The notes below the pieces were generated by a model. That model was given only the letters and a program-made list of their open reading frames with translations, was not told the origin of the DNA and did not search any database. Shown here piece after piece: positions 37,007-45,613 of a DNA stretch of 64,000 nt. The translations under genes and the position numbers were made by a program. The stretch's first letter is position 1. Each line of letters opens with the position of its first letter. Source of the stretch: Ochrobactrum vermis (GTDB lineage: Bacteria > Pseudomonadota > Alphaproteobacteria > Rhizobiales > Rhizobiaceae); NCBI RefSeq assembly GCF_002975205.1, contig NZ_PCOC01000001.1:1178001-1242000 (forward strand). Reading direction: 5' to 3'.

Positions 37007-37510
37007 CTAGATAGCCATCTGGCGTTCGATGAAATCAGCTATCTTATCAATATCATTGATGCCGAACACAGGCACTTTTTCGTCGGGCTGCGGCTGATCG
37101 CTGGCTATGGCGACGATAGTGGGGTCATCGACAGAGAGAGCCGGTCCTTCATGCCCTCCTTCGCGACGCAACTCGATTTTCTTGTGCGTCTCGCGTTTGT
37201 ATCCTTCGACCAGAACCAGATCACAAGGCGCCAGTTTGGCCGCTATTTCCCAAAGGGAAGGCTCATCTTCGCCCAAGCCTTCATGCATGATCGCATAGCG
37301 TTGTGATGAGACGATAGCGACTTCCGCTGCGCCCGCTTTTCGATGACGCCAGGAATCGGTGCCTTCATGATCGATATCGAAGTTATGATGAGCATGCTTG
37401 ATCGTGGCGATACGGTATCCGCGTGCTGTGAGGCATGTGATCAGACGTTCGGTCATTGTCGTCTTGCCGGAGTTTTTCCATCCGGTAATGCCGAAAAGCT
37501 TCTGGTTCAT
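37007..37510 (-). CDS. mobB: molybdopterin-guanine dinucleotide biosynthesis protein B
   Basis: A 167-residue P-loop GTPase-like protein that assists MobA in forming the guanine dinucleotide form of the molybdenum cofactor. The Walker A is ITGWKNSGKTTM (about residues 8-19), followed by KHAHHNFDIDHEGTDSWRHRKAGA, the family block. It overlaps the mobA stop by four bases (ATGA), which implies coupled translation. Confidence 0.93.
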   Translation of the reverse strand: MNQKLFGITGWKNSGKTTMTERLITCLTARGYRIATIKHAHHNFDIDHEGTDSWRHRKAGAAEVAIVSSQRYAIMHEGLGEDEPSLWEIAAKLAPCDLVLVEGYKRETHKKIELRREGGHEGPALSVDDPTIVAIASDQPQPDEKVPVFGINDIDKIADFIERQMAI

Positions 37511-38139
37511 TCCATTGCCTCAGCCAGTTTTCGGGCGGCGACCAGATCGTCGGGCCGATTGATGTTGAAGAATGGATCATATGTTTCCGGGCTATCGCCA
37601 GCGAAGGCAAGTGGAAAATCGAGTGTCTCGAACCCGATATGTTCCGCGAATGCGAAGACACTGGCCCTGTTCGTGTTTGCGAGCCAGACGGAGAGTTCAC
37701 CCTTCAGCCCGGTTTCCCATAGTCCGAAAATTGGATGGACCCGGCCAAGAGAGCTGGCGAGAATGACGCGCGCCCTGGTTTCGTTCCGACGCGCGAGAAG
37801 GCGGTCGGCGATGTCGCGAGGCAGGAATGGCGTATCGGCCGCTGTCGTCAGCAGCAGTGAAGCTTCTCGCGCATGCGTCAGCGCGGTCAGAATGCCGACC
37901 AACGGGCCGCCGTGCTTCGCTGGAAGATCGGCTATCACTGGTATGCCAAGATCAGTCAGCCGGGAAACATCGCCATTCGCATTGATCACAAGGCTTTCGA
38001 CCTGCGGTTTGATCCGCCTGACGACATGGGAAATGATCGTGCCGGTTTTTCCAAGCGGCTGAAGGAATTTATCGCCGACAACGCCGCCTTCCTGCATACG
38101 GCTGGAAAGTCCGCCAGCGATTATTGCCGCAGCAATCAT
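37507..38139 (-). CDS. mobA: molybdenum cofactor guanylyltransferase
   Basis: A 210-residue enzyme attaching GMP to molybdopterin to give the MGD cofactor. The nucleotide-binding start is IIAGGLSSRMQEGG, with the lysine in GDKFLQPLGKT. TAADTPFLPRDIADRL carries the metal-binding aspartate. It overlaps the upstream DMT transporter gene and the downstream mobB gene by four bases each, so all three are translated as a coupled set. Confidence 0.93.
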   Translation of the reverse strand: MIAAAIIAGGLSSRMQEGGVVGDKFLQPLGKTGTIISHVVRRIKPQVESLVINANGDVSRLTDLGIPVIADLPAKHGGPLVGILTALTHAREASLLLTTAADTPFLPRDIADRLLARRNETRARVILASSLGRVHPIFGLWETGLKGELSVWLANTNRASVFAFAEHIGFETLDFPLAFAGDSPETYDPFFNINRPDDLVAARKLAEAME

Positions 38140-39059
38140 GACGGCTCCACGCCGGTCGGAATTGTTGCAAGCGTGCTTTTGTTGCGCTCCCGCTTCTTCA
38201 ATACGTTCTCGCGATAGACCATGTAGACGCCGCTCCCGACCACCAGAACTGATCCGGCAATCGTATACATGTCGGGCGCTTCGCCGAAAATCAAAGTGCT
38301 GAGGCCTATTGCCCAGAGCAGGCTGGAATAGCGGAACGGCGAAACAAACGATACTTCACCTTCGCGCATCGCCAGAATGATGAAGTGATACCCCACGAGA
38401 AGCAGAATGGCGGCAATCGCAATGGCACCGATTGCAACAGTGCCGATGGGCTGCCATCCGCCCATAGGAACTGTCAGTGCGCCACCAGTCAGTGTTATCG
38501 CGCCTGCTGTCAGTGTGGATAAATAAAGGGTCGGCACGTGCGCGGGCACGCGGCGGGTGGCGATATCCCGCGTGGCGGCAAAACACACACTGGCAAGAAG
38601 CACGGCGATGGCCGCAAAGCTCGCAGCTCCGTCCGTTCCGGGCCGGATGATGATAAGGACTCCGATGAAACCGACCAATATGCATGACCAGCGGCGCCAG
38701 CCCACTCTCTCCTTGAGGAAGAGTGCAGCTCCCAGGGTCACGACAAGCGGCGTTGCCTGAAAGACAGCCGAGCAGAACGCCTGGGAAAGATGGCCAAGGG
38801 AATAAATGTAAGTGACGGTGGCCACGACTTCACCTGCAATACGCAGCATCGTCATTCTTTCAAACGACAGGTTGCGCAGTGCACCATGTCGCCAGGCCAG
38901 AAAACCGATGAGCACCGTCGCGAATATACCCCGGATCAGCATATACTGTCCGCTGTTCATCTCGGTCAGGAGGTATTTTGTGATCGTATCGCCAATGGTG
39001 AAGGTGCCCATGGCGAGAAGCATGAAAATACTTGCACGAAAGTTTGCTGACTGCGGCAC
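38136..39059 (-). CDS. DMT superfamily (EamA) transporter
   Basis: A 307-residue inner-membrane protein with ten predicted helices arranged as two EamA repeats (residues about 8-140 and 155-290), followed by a basic tail. The family exports metabolites, amino acids or drugs; no substrate can be named. The gene lies between moaA and mobA on the same strand and overlaps the mobA start by four bases. Its cotranscription with cofactor genes may be incidental or may point to transport linked to pterin metabolism. Confidence 0.87.
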   Translation of the reverse strand: MPQSANFRASIFMLLAMGTFTIGDTITKYLLTEMNSGQYMLIRGIFATVLIGFLAWRHGALRNLSFERMTMLRIAGEVVATVTYIYSLGHLSQAFCSAVFQATPLVVTLGAALFLKERVGWRRWSCILVGFIGVLIIIRPGTDGAASFAAIAVLLASVCFAATRDIATRRVPAHVPTLYLSTLTAGAITLTGGALTVPMGGWQPIGTVAIGAIAIAAILLLVGYHFIILAMREGEVSFVSPFRYSSLLWAIGLSTLIFGEAPDMYTIAGSVLVVGSGVYMVYRENVLKKRERNKSTLATIPTGVEPS

Positions 39060-39150
39060 GATACAGAATCCAGTTTAGGATTCCATACCGTTTTAAAGTC
39101 AATCTCGCGACAATTATTTCAGGTCGTTGGCTTTTTTAAGTATAAGCCGA

Positions 39151-40188
39151 TCAGCCGCCGGTAAGGCTCATATGACGCGCCACCGCAGGGCGATTGTGAT
39201 CGCGGTCGATAATGAAGTCATGGCCTTTGGGCTTGCGCGCAATGGCTTCGTCGATAGCCTGGCTGAGCAGCAGGTCGCTTTCGCTTTCCCGCAAGGCTTT
39301 GCGCAGATCGGCATCGTCATTCTGACCGAGGCACATATAGAGCATACCGGTGCAGGTGAGCCGAACGCGATTGCAGCTTTCGCAGAAATTATGCGTCATC
39401 GGTGTGATGAAACCGAGTCGCCCACCTGTTTCGGCAATCGTCACATAGCGGGCAGGGCCGCCTGTGCGGTAAGGGATATCGGAAAGCGTGAATTGCTGCG
39501 ACAGATCCTCGCGTACCTGCGAGAGCGGCAGGTACTGGTCGGTACGGTCGAATTCGATCTCGCCCATCGGCATTGTCTCGATGAGCGTCATGTCCATGCC
39601 GCGACCATGGGCCCAGCGTATCAGCTCGGGAATCTCGCGGTCATTGAAATCTTTCAACGCAACAGCATTGATCTTGACGTGGATACCGGCGCGCTGGGCA
39701 GCTTCTATGCCCTCGAGAACGCGAGGGAGATCGCCCCAACGGGTAATCTGGTGAAATTTTTCGGGATCGAGCGTATCCAGCGAGACATTGATGCGCCGCA
39801 CACCGCATTCTGCCAGTTCGTCGGCAAAGCGCGAAAGCTGCGATCCGTTCGTGGTCAACGTCAACTCATCCAGCGCACCCGACTTCAGATGGCGTGACAG
39901 CTGCCGGATTAGATGCATGATATTCTTGCGCACCAGTGGTTCGCCGCCGGTGAGGCGTAATTTCCTGACGCCCTTGTCGATAAAGGCGGTGCAGAGCCGA
40001 TCCAGCTCCTCAAGCGTCAGCAAATCCTTCTTAGGCAGGAACGTCATATGTTCCGCCATGCAATAGGTGCAGCGAAAATCGCAGCGGTCCGTCACTGAAA
40101 CGCGAAGATAGGTAATGGCGCGCCCGAAAGGATCGATCATAGGTCCGTTCGGGGAAACAAGTGGCCGGGCTTGGTTTGTGTGCATCAT
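39151..40188 (-). CDS. moaA: GTP 3',8-cyclase (MoaA)
   Basis: A 345-residue radical SAM enzyme that makes the first intermediate of molybdopterin synthesis with MoaC. The N-terminal 4Fe-4S cluster motif is CDFRCTYC. The C-terminal cluster is bound by [13 protein letters not shown], and the C-terminus ends in the conserved Gly-Gly (SLTGG) that reaches the active site. ATG 40188 (or 40185) gives normal length; a more distal ATG at 40293 adds 35 unlikely residues. It heads a minus-strand cluster moaA - DMT transporter - mobA - mobB. Confidence 0.95.
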   Translation of the reverse strand: MMHTNQARPLVSPNGPMIDPFGRAITYLRVSVTDRCDFRCTYCMAEHMTFLPKKDLLTLEELDRLCTAFIDKGVRKLRLTGGEPLVRKNIMHLIRQLSRHLKSGALDELTLTTNGSQLSRFADELAECGVRRINVSLDTLDPEKFHQITRWGDLPRVLEGIEAAQRAGIHVKINAVALKDFNDREIPELIRWAHGRGMDMTLIETMPMGEIEFDRTDQYLPLSQVREDLSQQFTLSDIPYRTGGPARYVTIAETGGRLGFITPMTHNFCESCNRVRLTCTGMLYMCLGQNDDADLRKALRESESDLLLSQAIDEAIARKPKGHDFIIDRDHNRPAVARHMSLTGG

Positions 40189-40368
40189 TAAGCCGTTGTT
40201 TCCACATGAGGCGGAGGAATATCCGCGTCGTCCACCTAGAAATAGGATCTGCGGGCCTCGTTGTCCAGTTTCGCGCGCGTGAAGCTCTTTCAATAATGGC
40301 TGTGACTATTGCGATATTTTAGCGCGGGGCCTATCAGAAGTTGGCAAGAACCAAGCTGGAGAATGGTG

Positions 40369-40728
40369 ATGAGTGACGTCTGGCCGACTGAATTGCGTGT
40401 TTCGCACGACCGCAAACTGCTGACTGTGGCGTTCGACGACGGCCAGAAATTCGAACTGACCGCAGAATTGCTCCGGGTCTTGTCGCCCTCGGCAGAAGTG
40501 CAGGGGCATTCGCCGGAACAACGTGTGACAGTCGGCGGTAAGCGCAATGTCGAAATCATGAAGGTCGAGCCGGTCGGCAATTACGCCGTCCGCATAACTT
40601 TCGATGATATGCACGACACTGGCCTGTTCTCGTGGACCTATCTGCATAAGCTCGGCACGGAAAAGGACACACTGTGGCAAACCTATCTCGATGAGCTTGC
40701 CCAGAAGGGCCTGAAGCGGGATCGCTGA
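40369..40728 (+). CDS. DUF971 (gamma-butyrobetaine hydroxylase-like N-domain) protein
   Basis: A 119-residue stand-alone DUF971 domain (WPTELRVSHDRKLLTVAFDD, RVLSPSAEVQGH). The same fold forms the N-terminal domain of gamma-butyrobetaine hydroxylase and is found next to Fe-S assembly or Mrp-type genes in bacteria. Its biochemical role is not established. The usual metal-binding His/Cys residues of the hydroxylase domain are not all present. ATG 40369 follows TGGAGAA; another in-frame ATG lies two codons upstream. It is divergent from moaA. Confidence 0.82.
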   Translation: MSDVWPTELRVSHDRKLLTVAFDDGQKFELTAELLRVLSPSAEVQGHSPEQRVTVGGKRNVEIMKVEPVGNYAVRITFDDMHDTGLFSWTYLHKLGTEKDTLWQTYLDELAQKGLKRDR

Positions 40729-40741
40729 TCCGGATTCCAGC

Positions 40742-41206
40742 CTATTCGTTTTCCAGCATTTCAGATATGCGCCGCATCACATCGCCCATCGAATTGCATT
40801 GCGCGGTTGTCGATTGCGCCATGACGCGATCAATCAGTTCTGTATAGACCGTCAGCGCATGCCCCAGAAGCTTCTCGCCCTTGGTGGTTAGCGTCAATCG
40901 CATTACGCGCTTGTCTGCCGGATCGCCCTCACGCACCAGCAAACCGCGCTTTTCGAGCTTCGGCAGCAGCATGGTGATGTTCGAACGTCCGACGAGAATG
41001 CGGCGCGCAAGATCGTGCTGGGATTCGCCCGGATGGCGATAAATATTCATCAGCACATCGAGATCGGCGATCTTGAGATCGAAAGCCGATAACCCCTGGG
41101 CGAGGGCGCGTTCCACTGCCTTGCCGGCCCGCGCGACAGCGATCCAGTTCTTGAAACGCGGGTTGTCCCACGGCAGCTTTGAAGTCTTGTCTTGCATTTT
41201 GTTCAT
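40742..41206 (-). CDS. MarR-family transcriptional regulator
   Basis: A 154-residue winged-helix regulator. The recognition region is GESQHDLARRILVGRSNITMLLPKLEKRGLL, split by the wing KRVMRLTLTTKGEKLL. No cysteine is present, so a redox switch is unlikely and a small ligand is expected. It is divergent from an alpha/beta hydrolase gene. The 47-base space between them contains two palindromes, so it very likely represses both itself and that hydrolase. Confidence 0.9.
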   Translation of the reverse strand: MNKMQDKTSKLPWDNPRFKNWIAVARAGKAVERALAQGLSAFDLKIADLDVLMNIYRHPGESQHDLARRILVGRSNITMLLPKLEKRGLLVREGDPADKRVMRLTLTTKGEKLLGHALTVYTELIDRVMAQSTTAQCNSMGDVMRRISEMLENE

Positions 41207-41208
41207 TC

Positions 41209-41237
41209 TTGTACAATTATTTGTTCATGATTGAACA
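41209..41237. promoter_or_regulatory. probable MarR operators between divergent genes
   Basis: TTGTACAA (41209-41216) is a perfect palindrome. TGTTCA (41222-41227) and TGAACA (41232-41237) form a perfect inverted repeat around TGAT. Both lie in the 47-base intergenic space of the MarR gene and the hydrolase gene and share the TTGT..ACAA-type sequence typical of MarR operators. Confidence 0.65.
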
Positions 41238-41253
41238 TAATTGAGGCCCCGTC

Positions 41254-42159
41254 ATGACATCGTTTTCTTTGCAGGTTACGCGATTCGGCCTGGGTGTGCT
41301 TGGGCGCATTGATGCCGATAAGGCAGGCCGCGCCGCGTTCAAGATTTTCTGCCGAACGCCAAGCCGCAGGCCGAAGACCAAGGCTTATGCGGCACGGCTT
41401 CATCGGGCGAGCAAAGATCTGAATCAAGCAAAGCGGCTTGATCTGATTATCGATCGCGGGCTTGTTGCAACTTATCTGTTCGAGCCTGACACTTATGTGG
41501 GAAGAACATCGCTTGTCGTCCACGGCTGGGGATCACGCACGGCAGATATGATGACAATCATTCACGAACTTGTCGCGCGTGGTGAACGGGTTGTTTCCAT
41601 CGATTTGCCGGGACATGGCGCATCTGCCGGCCGCACTCTCAACATGATACAGGCAATCGCTGCCGTCGATGTGGCGTGGCGGCAGTATGGTCCGTTCGAT
41701 GCAATGATCGGCCATTCCTTCGGCGGCGCGGTCATCGTCAACGCGGCCGCTGGCTCTCTTGGCTGTTATCGGTCGCACCGGCCGGCAAAACTGGTGACGA
41801 TTGCTTCGCCTCACTCCATGGCGGGCGTTTTTGACGGCTTCGGAAAAGTGCTTGGGCTCGGTCGTGACGTGCGCAATGCAATGAAGGAACAGGTGCGTTA
41901 CATCGCGGCTCGCCCGATCACTGACTTCGACACGGACGTGCATTTGCGCCGTATGACGATCCCGACGCTTGTGGTTCATGCTCATGACGATAAGGAAGTT
42001 CCCGCAATATGTGCGGAAATGGCTGGCAAGGCAGGCGCTCACGTCAGGGTTCATTGGGCTGACGGCCTCGGACATCGCCGCATTATCGCAAGTGCCGACG
42101 TCGGATCGCTGGTGGCGGATTATCTTGATGACAGCCCGAGATTAAGACTGGTTGCCTGA
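41254..42159 (+). CDS. alpha/beta hydrolase, MarR-linked
   Basis: A 301-residue alpha/beta hydrolase. The oxyanion region is VVHGWGSRTADM, the nucleophile GHSFGGA (about residue 152), the acid in VHAHDDKEVP and the histidine in DGLGHRRI. There is no signal peptide, so it is cytoplasmic. The divergent MarR regulator suggests induction by an aromatic or lipophilic ester or a related toxic compound. Its 3' end overlaps the convergent TetR gene by 18 bases. Confidence 0.85.
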   Translation: MTSFSLQVTRFGLGVLGRIDADKAGRAAFKIFCRTPSRRPKTKAYAARLHRASKDLNQAKRLDLIIDRGLVATYLFEPDTYVGRTSLVVHGWGSRTADMMTIIHELVARGERVVSIDLPGHGASAGRTLNMIQAIAAVDVAWRQYGPFDAMIGHSFGGAVIVNAAAGSLGCYRSHRPAKLVTIASPHSMAGVFDGFGKVLGLGRDVRNAMKEQVRYIAARPITDFDTDVHLRRMTIPTLVVHAHDDKEVPAICAEMAGKAGAHVRVHWADGLGHRRIIASADVGSLVADYLDDSPRLRLVA

Positions 42160-42771
42160 TTTCCCTTGCGGGGAAACCAGTTTCTCCCAGCCTGCCATCG
42201 CCCCTAGCGCCGTTGCGGTAAGGTCTTCTCGCGTTCCGCCGTCGCGCGCGAGAATGGACATGCCGTTCTGAACCGTCGCGTAAAAGGTGGCGACCGCCTC
42301 ACAATTAACGGATGCGGGAATGTCGCCGTCTCGAACACCGCGTTCGAGCCGCTTTTTCAGGATTTCGATATTGGACTGGCGGCGATTGCGCAGCACCGCG
42401 CAGACGTTTTCGCTTGAATGCGTTCGATGCAGTGCATCCAGCGCGATCATGCAGCCGCGCGGCACGGATTCCTGGCAGTAGGCGTCTATCGTCGCAAACA
42501 GGAACTTTTCGAAAGCTGTGCGGGTATTCGGCGTTTCATCCAGTGTCGACCAGATTTCAACGCCGACTTCACCCGCATAAAGCGTGAGGGCCTCCAGATA
42601 GAGCCCTTCTTTGCTTGCGAATGCTGCATAGAGACTGGGAGCATTAACGCCCATGGCGGTCGTCAGATCGGCTAACGACGATCCATCGAACCCTTTTTCC
42701 CAGAATATGAACATTGCAGCGCGGAGGGCATTTTCGCGGTCAAAGCTGCGGGGACGTCCTTTTTCTGCCAC
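42142..42771 (-). CDS. TetR-family transcriptional regulator
   Basis: A 209-residue repressor. The N-terminal HTH is typical: ALRAAMFIFWEKGFDGSSLADLTTAMGVNAPSLYAAFASKEGLY. The C-terminal domain contains the TetR_C-like block SVPRGCMIALDAL with two cysteines in the protein overall. It is divergent from an SDR gene with matching operator sequences in between, so it most likely represses that gene and itself, like the AcrR/NemR group acting on electrophiles. Confidence 0.9.
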   Translation of the reverse strand: MAEKGRPRSFDRENALRAAMFIFWEKGFDGSSLADLTTAMGVNAPSLYAAFASKEGLYLEALTLYAGEVGVEIWSTLDETPNTRTAFEKFLFATIDAYCQESVPRGCMIALDALHRTHSSENVCAVLRNRRQSNIEILKKRLERGVRDGDIPASVNCEAVATFYATVQNGMSILARDGGTREDLTATALGAMAGWEKLVSPQGKSGNQS

Positions 42772-42784
42772 GTCTGAACCTTTC

Positions 42785-42856
42785 TGTATCGATCATTAAA
42801 TAAATCGCTTGACGGTTCTATGCAAGCCTGTCAGCAATTATGTATCAATCGATACA
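42785..42856. promoter_or_regulatory. paired TetR operators between the TetR and SDR genes
   Basis: TGTATC-AATC-GATACA (42841-42856) is a perfect 6-bp inverted repeat. Its flank, read on the minus strand as TTTCTGTATCGAT, occurs again on the plus strand at 42781-42793. TTGACG at 42810-42815 is a possible -35 for the SDR gene. The two sites flank the divergent promoter. Confidence 0.65.
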
Positions 42857-42869
42857 GAAAGGAAATGGC

Positions 42870-43616
42870 ATGCCATCTGAATCTCTGAACGGAAAGGTTG
42901 CCTTTGTTACCGGCGGAAGTCGCGGCATTGGCGCAGCAATTGCGCACCGGCTCGCAAAAGATGGCGCAGCAGTTGTCGTCACCTATGTCAACGGTAAGGA
43001 AAAAGCCGACGCCGTGGTTTCCGAAATCGTGGCAAATGGCGGCAAGGCGGTGGCACTGAAGGCCGACAACCGGGATGCCGATCAGATCGCCGCTGCGATC
43101 GAGAAAACGGTCAAGGATTTCGGTCGTCTGGATATATTGGTCAACAGCGCTGGCATCTGGCATGCGGCCCCGCTGGAAGAGGTCACACTTGCCGATTTCG
43201 ATGACGTGATGGCCGTGAATTTTCGCGCTGTCTTTGCTGCTGTTTCCGCAGCAGCTCCGCATCTCGGCGCGGGCGGGCGTGTTATCACCATCGGCTCTAA
43301 TCTGGCAGAAAGCGTGCCGTGGCCAGGCATCAGCCTTTATGCGGCGAGCAAGGCGGCTCTGATCGGCTTGACGAAAGGTCTGGCGCGCGATCTCGGCCCG
43401 AAAGGCGTGACGGTCAACGTCGTTCAGCCAGGGTCTACCGATACGGATATGAATCCGGCGGCAGGAGAGCATGCTGAACAGCAACGTGAACTTATCGCAA
43501 CCGGCAGCTTCGGTTCGCCTGACGATATTGCAAGTCTGGTGGCTTGGCTTGCCAGCGCGGAAGGGCGCTTCGTATCGGGAGCTTCGCTCACCATCGACGG
43601 CGGTACAAATGCCTGA
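42870..43616 (+). CDS. short-chain dehydrogenase/reductase
   Basis: A 248-residue classical SDR. The cofactor motif is TGGSRGIG (about residues 14-21), the structural NAG appears as NSAG, and the active-site serine and YxxxK are in TIGSNLAESV and YAASKAAL. VTYVNGKEKAD, lacking an acidic residue at the end of beta-2, favours NADPH. ATG 42870 follows AAAGGAAATGGC; an upstream in-frame ATG at 42840 overlaps the operator and is rejected. The likely substrate is a small ketone or quinone, induced through the divergent TetR protein. Confidence 0.9.
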   Translation: MPSESLNGKVAFVTGGSRGIGAAIAHRLAKDGAAVVVTYVNGKEKADAVVSEIVANGGKAVALKADNRDADQIAAAIEKTVKDFGRLDILVNSAGIWHAAPLEEVTLADFDDVMAVNFRAVFAAVSAAAPHLGAGGRVITIGSNLAESVPWPGISLYAASKAALIGLTKGLARDLGPKGVTVNVVQPGSTDTDMNPAAGEHAEQQRELIATGSFGSPDDIASLVAWLASAEGRFVSGASLTIDGGTNA

Positions 43617-43621
43617 AAAAA

Positions 43622-43645
43622 GAAGGGCGGCTTGCGCCGCCCTTC
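43622..43645. terminator. bidirectional terminator between the SDR and fumarase genes
   Basis: GAAGGGCGGC (43622-43631) pairs with GCCGCCCTTC (43636-43645) around TTGC. Six A precede it on the plus strand, which read as a T-run for the minus-strand fumarase transcript. Confidence 0.85.
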
Positions 43646-43651
43646 ATTCCG

Positions 43652-45271
43652 TTAGCCCAGATTGAGCTCCTTGAAGAAATCGTTGCCCTTGCCGTCGATG
43701 ACGATGAAGGCCGGGAAATCTTCCACTTCGATACGCCAGATCGCTTCCATGCCGAGTTCCGGATATTCGACGACCTCGACCTTCTTGATGCAATCCTGCG
43801 CCAGACGTGCAGCCGGTCCGCCGATGGAACCCAGATAAAACCCGCCGTGCTGGCCGCAGGCCTCGCGCACCTGACGCGAACGGTTGCCCTTGGCGAGCAT
43901 GACCATCGAACCACCGAAGGACTGGAACTGGTCCACATAGGAATCCATGCGGCCCGCCGTGGTCGGTCCGAAGGAGCCGGAGGCATAACCTGCTGGCGTC
44001 TTGGCCGGTCCGGCATAATAGATCGGGTGATTCTTGAAATAATCCGGCATGGCTTCGCCGTTTTCAAGCCGTTCGCGAATCTTGGCATGTGCCAGATCGC
44101 GCGCCACGATGATCGGTCCGCTCAGCGACAGGCGCGTCTTGACCGGATGCTTCGACAATTCCTTGAGAATGTCCTGCATCGGCTGGTTGAGGTCGATCTT
44201 GACCACATACGACGACAGCTTTTCCTCGTCGATATCCGGCATGTATTTGGCCGGATTGGTTTCCAGCTTTTCAAGAAAGATACCGTCTTTGGTGATCTTG
44301 CCCTTGGCCTGACGATCCGCAGAGCAGGAAACGCCAATGCCGATAGGCAGCGAAGCGCCGTGGCGGGGCAGGCGAATGACGCGAACGTCATGGCAGAAAT
44401 ATTTGCCACCGAACTGCGCGCCGACACCCAGAGATTGCGTCAGCTTGTGAATTTCAGCTTCCATTTCGAGATTGCGGAAAGCGTGACCGGTTTCGGAGCC
44501 CTGGGTCGGCAGGCTGTCCAGATAACGCGTCGAGGCGAGCTTGACCGTCTTCAGGTTCATTTCAGCCGAAGTGCCGCCGATGACGATTGCCAGATGATAT
44601 GGCGGGCAGGCGGCTGTGCCGAGGCTCAGGATCTTGTCCTTGAGGAAGTCGATCATGCGGTCGTGCGTCAGGAGCGACGGTGTTCCCTGATAAAGAAACG
44701 TCTTGTTCGCCGAACCGCCGCCCTTGGCAACGAAAAGGAATTTGTAGGCGTCTTCGCCTTCTTCGTAGATATCGATCTGGGCGGGCAGATTGTTCTTGGT
44801 GTTCTTTTCCTCGAACATCGAAAGAGGCGCAAGCTGCGAATAACGCAGGTTCTTCTTGTTGTAGGCGTCGAGAACACCAGCACCCAAAGCATCGGCATCG
44901 CCGCCTTCGGTCCAGACGCGACGACCCTTCTTGCCCATGATGATGGCCGTGCCGGTATCCTGACACATGGGCAGCACGCCGCCAGCAGCGATATTGGCGT
45001 TCTTCAGAAGATCGTAAGCAACGAAACGGTCATTGTCAGTCGCTTCCGGATCTTCGAGAATATGGGCAAGCTGCTGCAGGTGGCCGGGGCGCAGCAGATG
45101 ATTGATGTCGGCAAAAGCCGTTTCCGAAAGCAGGCGAAGTCCTTCCGGGTCGACGGTCAGTACTTCCTGCCCCTTGAAACTATCGACAGAGACATGATCG
45201 GAAGTCAGCTTGCGGTATGGGGTGTCGTCTTCACCAAGAGGAAAAAGATCGGCGGCGCTTGCTTCTGCCAT
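43652..45271 (-). CDS. fumarate hydratase, class I (Fe-S)
   Basis: A 539-residue class I fumarase of the FumA/FumB type, interconverting fumarate and malate in the TCA cycle. The three 4Fe-4S cysteines are visible in [19 protein letters not shown] and GVSCSADRQ. The C-terminal beta domain contains [22 protein letters not shown] 45271 gives the family length; the frame is open to 45418, but the extra 49 residues lack similarity to the family. Oxygen-sensitive Fe-S enzymes of this kind depend on the suf system found elsewhere in the window. Confidence 0.93.
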   Translation of the reverse strand: MAEASAADLFPLGEDDTPYRKLTSDHVSVDSFKGQEVLTVDPEGLRLLSETAFADINHLLRPGHLQQLAHILEDPEATDNDRFVAYDLLKNANIAAGGVLPMCQDTGTAIIMGKKGRRVWTEGGDADALGAGVLDAYNKKNLRYSQLAPLSMFEEKNTKNNLPAQIDIYEEGEDAYKFLFVAKGGGSANKTFLYQGTPSLLTHDRMIDFLKDKILSLGTAACPPYHLAIVIGGTSAEMNLKTVKLASTRYLDSLPTQGSETGHAFRNLEMEAEIHKLTQSLGVGAQFGGKYFCHDVRVIRLPRHGASLPIGIGVSCSADRQAKGKITKDGIFLEKLETNPAKYMPDIDEEKLSSYVVKIDLNQPMQDILKELSKHPVKTRLSLSGPIIVARDLAHAKIRERLENGEAMPDYFKNHPIYYAGPAKTPAGYASGSFGPTTAGRMDSYVDQFQSFGGSMVMLAKGNRSRQVREACGQHGGFYLGSIGGPAARLAQDCIKKVEVVEYPELGMEAIWRIEVEDFPAFIVIDGKGNDFFKELNLG

Positions 45272-45613
45272 CGTGGTACCTCGCTTGCTTGCCAGTTGCG
45301 CCTGCCGGACAACGTCATCGTTGCCGGTCTGCGCGATAACAGGTTGATCGAAGCTCCGAGGAAGAGCATCGGAGCCATAGTCTGCGGGGCTTTTAGCGCG
45401 ATGCGGAGGGGATGCCACTGCGTCACTTTGTTCATTTGGGTCTTCTGGCAGATCTCCCCGGAAGATGCCTCAAACAATTGTGATAAACGCAAAACAGAAA
45501 ATTGCTTCAGAAAACATTAGCGTTAAAAGTTTCTAAACGAGATTCATAAATTCTGTGCGCGAGATTCGGACGGATTCGCTCTTTAGCGAACGCATTAACT
45601 TTGGCGGTTTGAA
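45272..45613. promoter_or_regulatory. 342-base divergent promoter region, fumarase / L,D-transpeptidase
   Basis: No separate gene is supported. The stretch 45470-45600 is AT-rich and probably holds both promoters. No palindrome stood out. Confidence 0.3.

Noticed and set aside
43544..45520. Long open frame (about 658 codons) antisense to the fumarase gene
   Set aside because: Mirror of a strong coding frame with third-position GC bias; no ribosome-binding site and no known domain.
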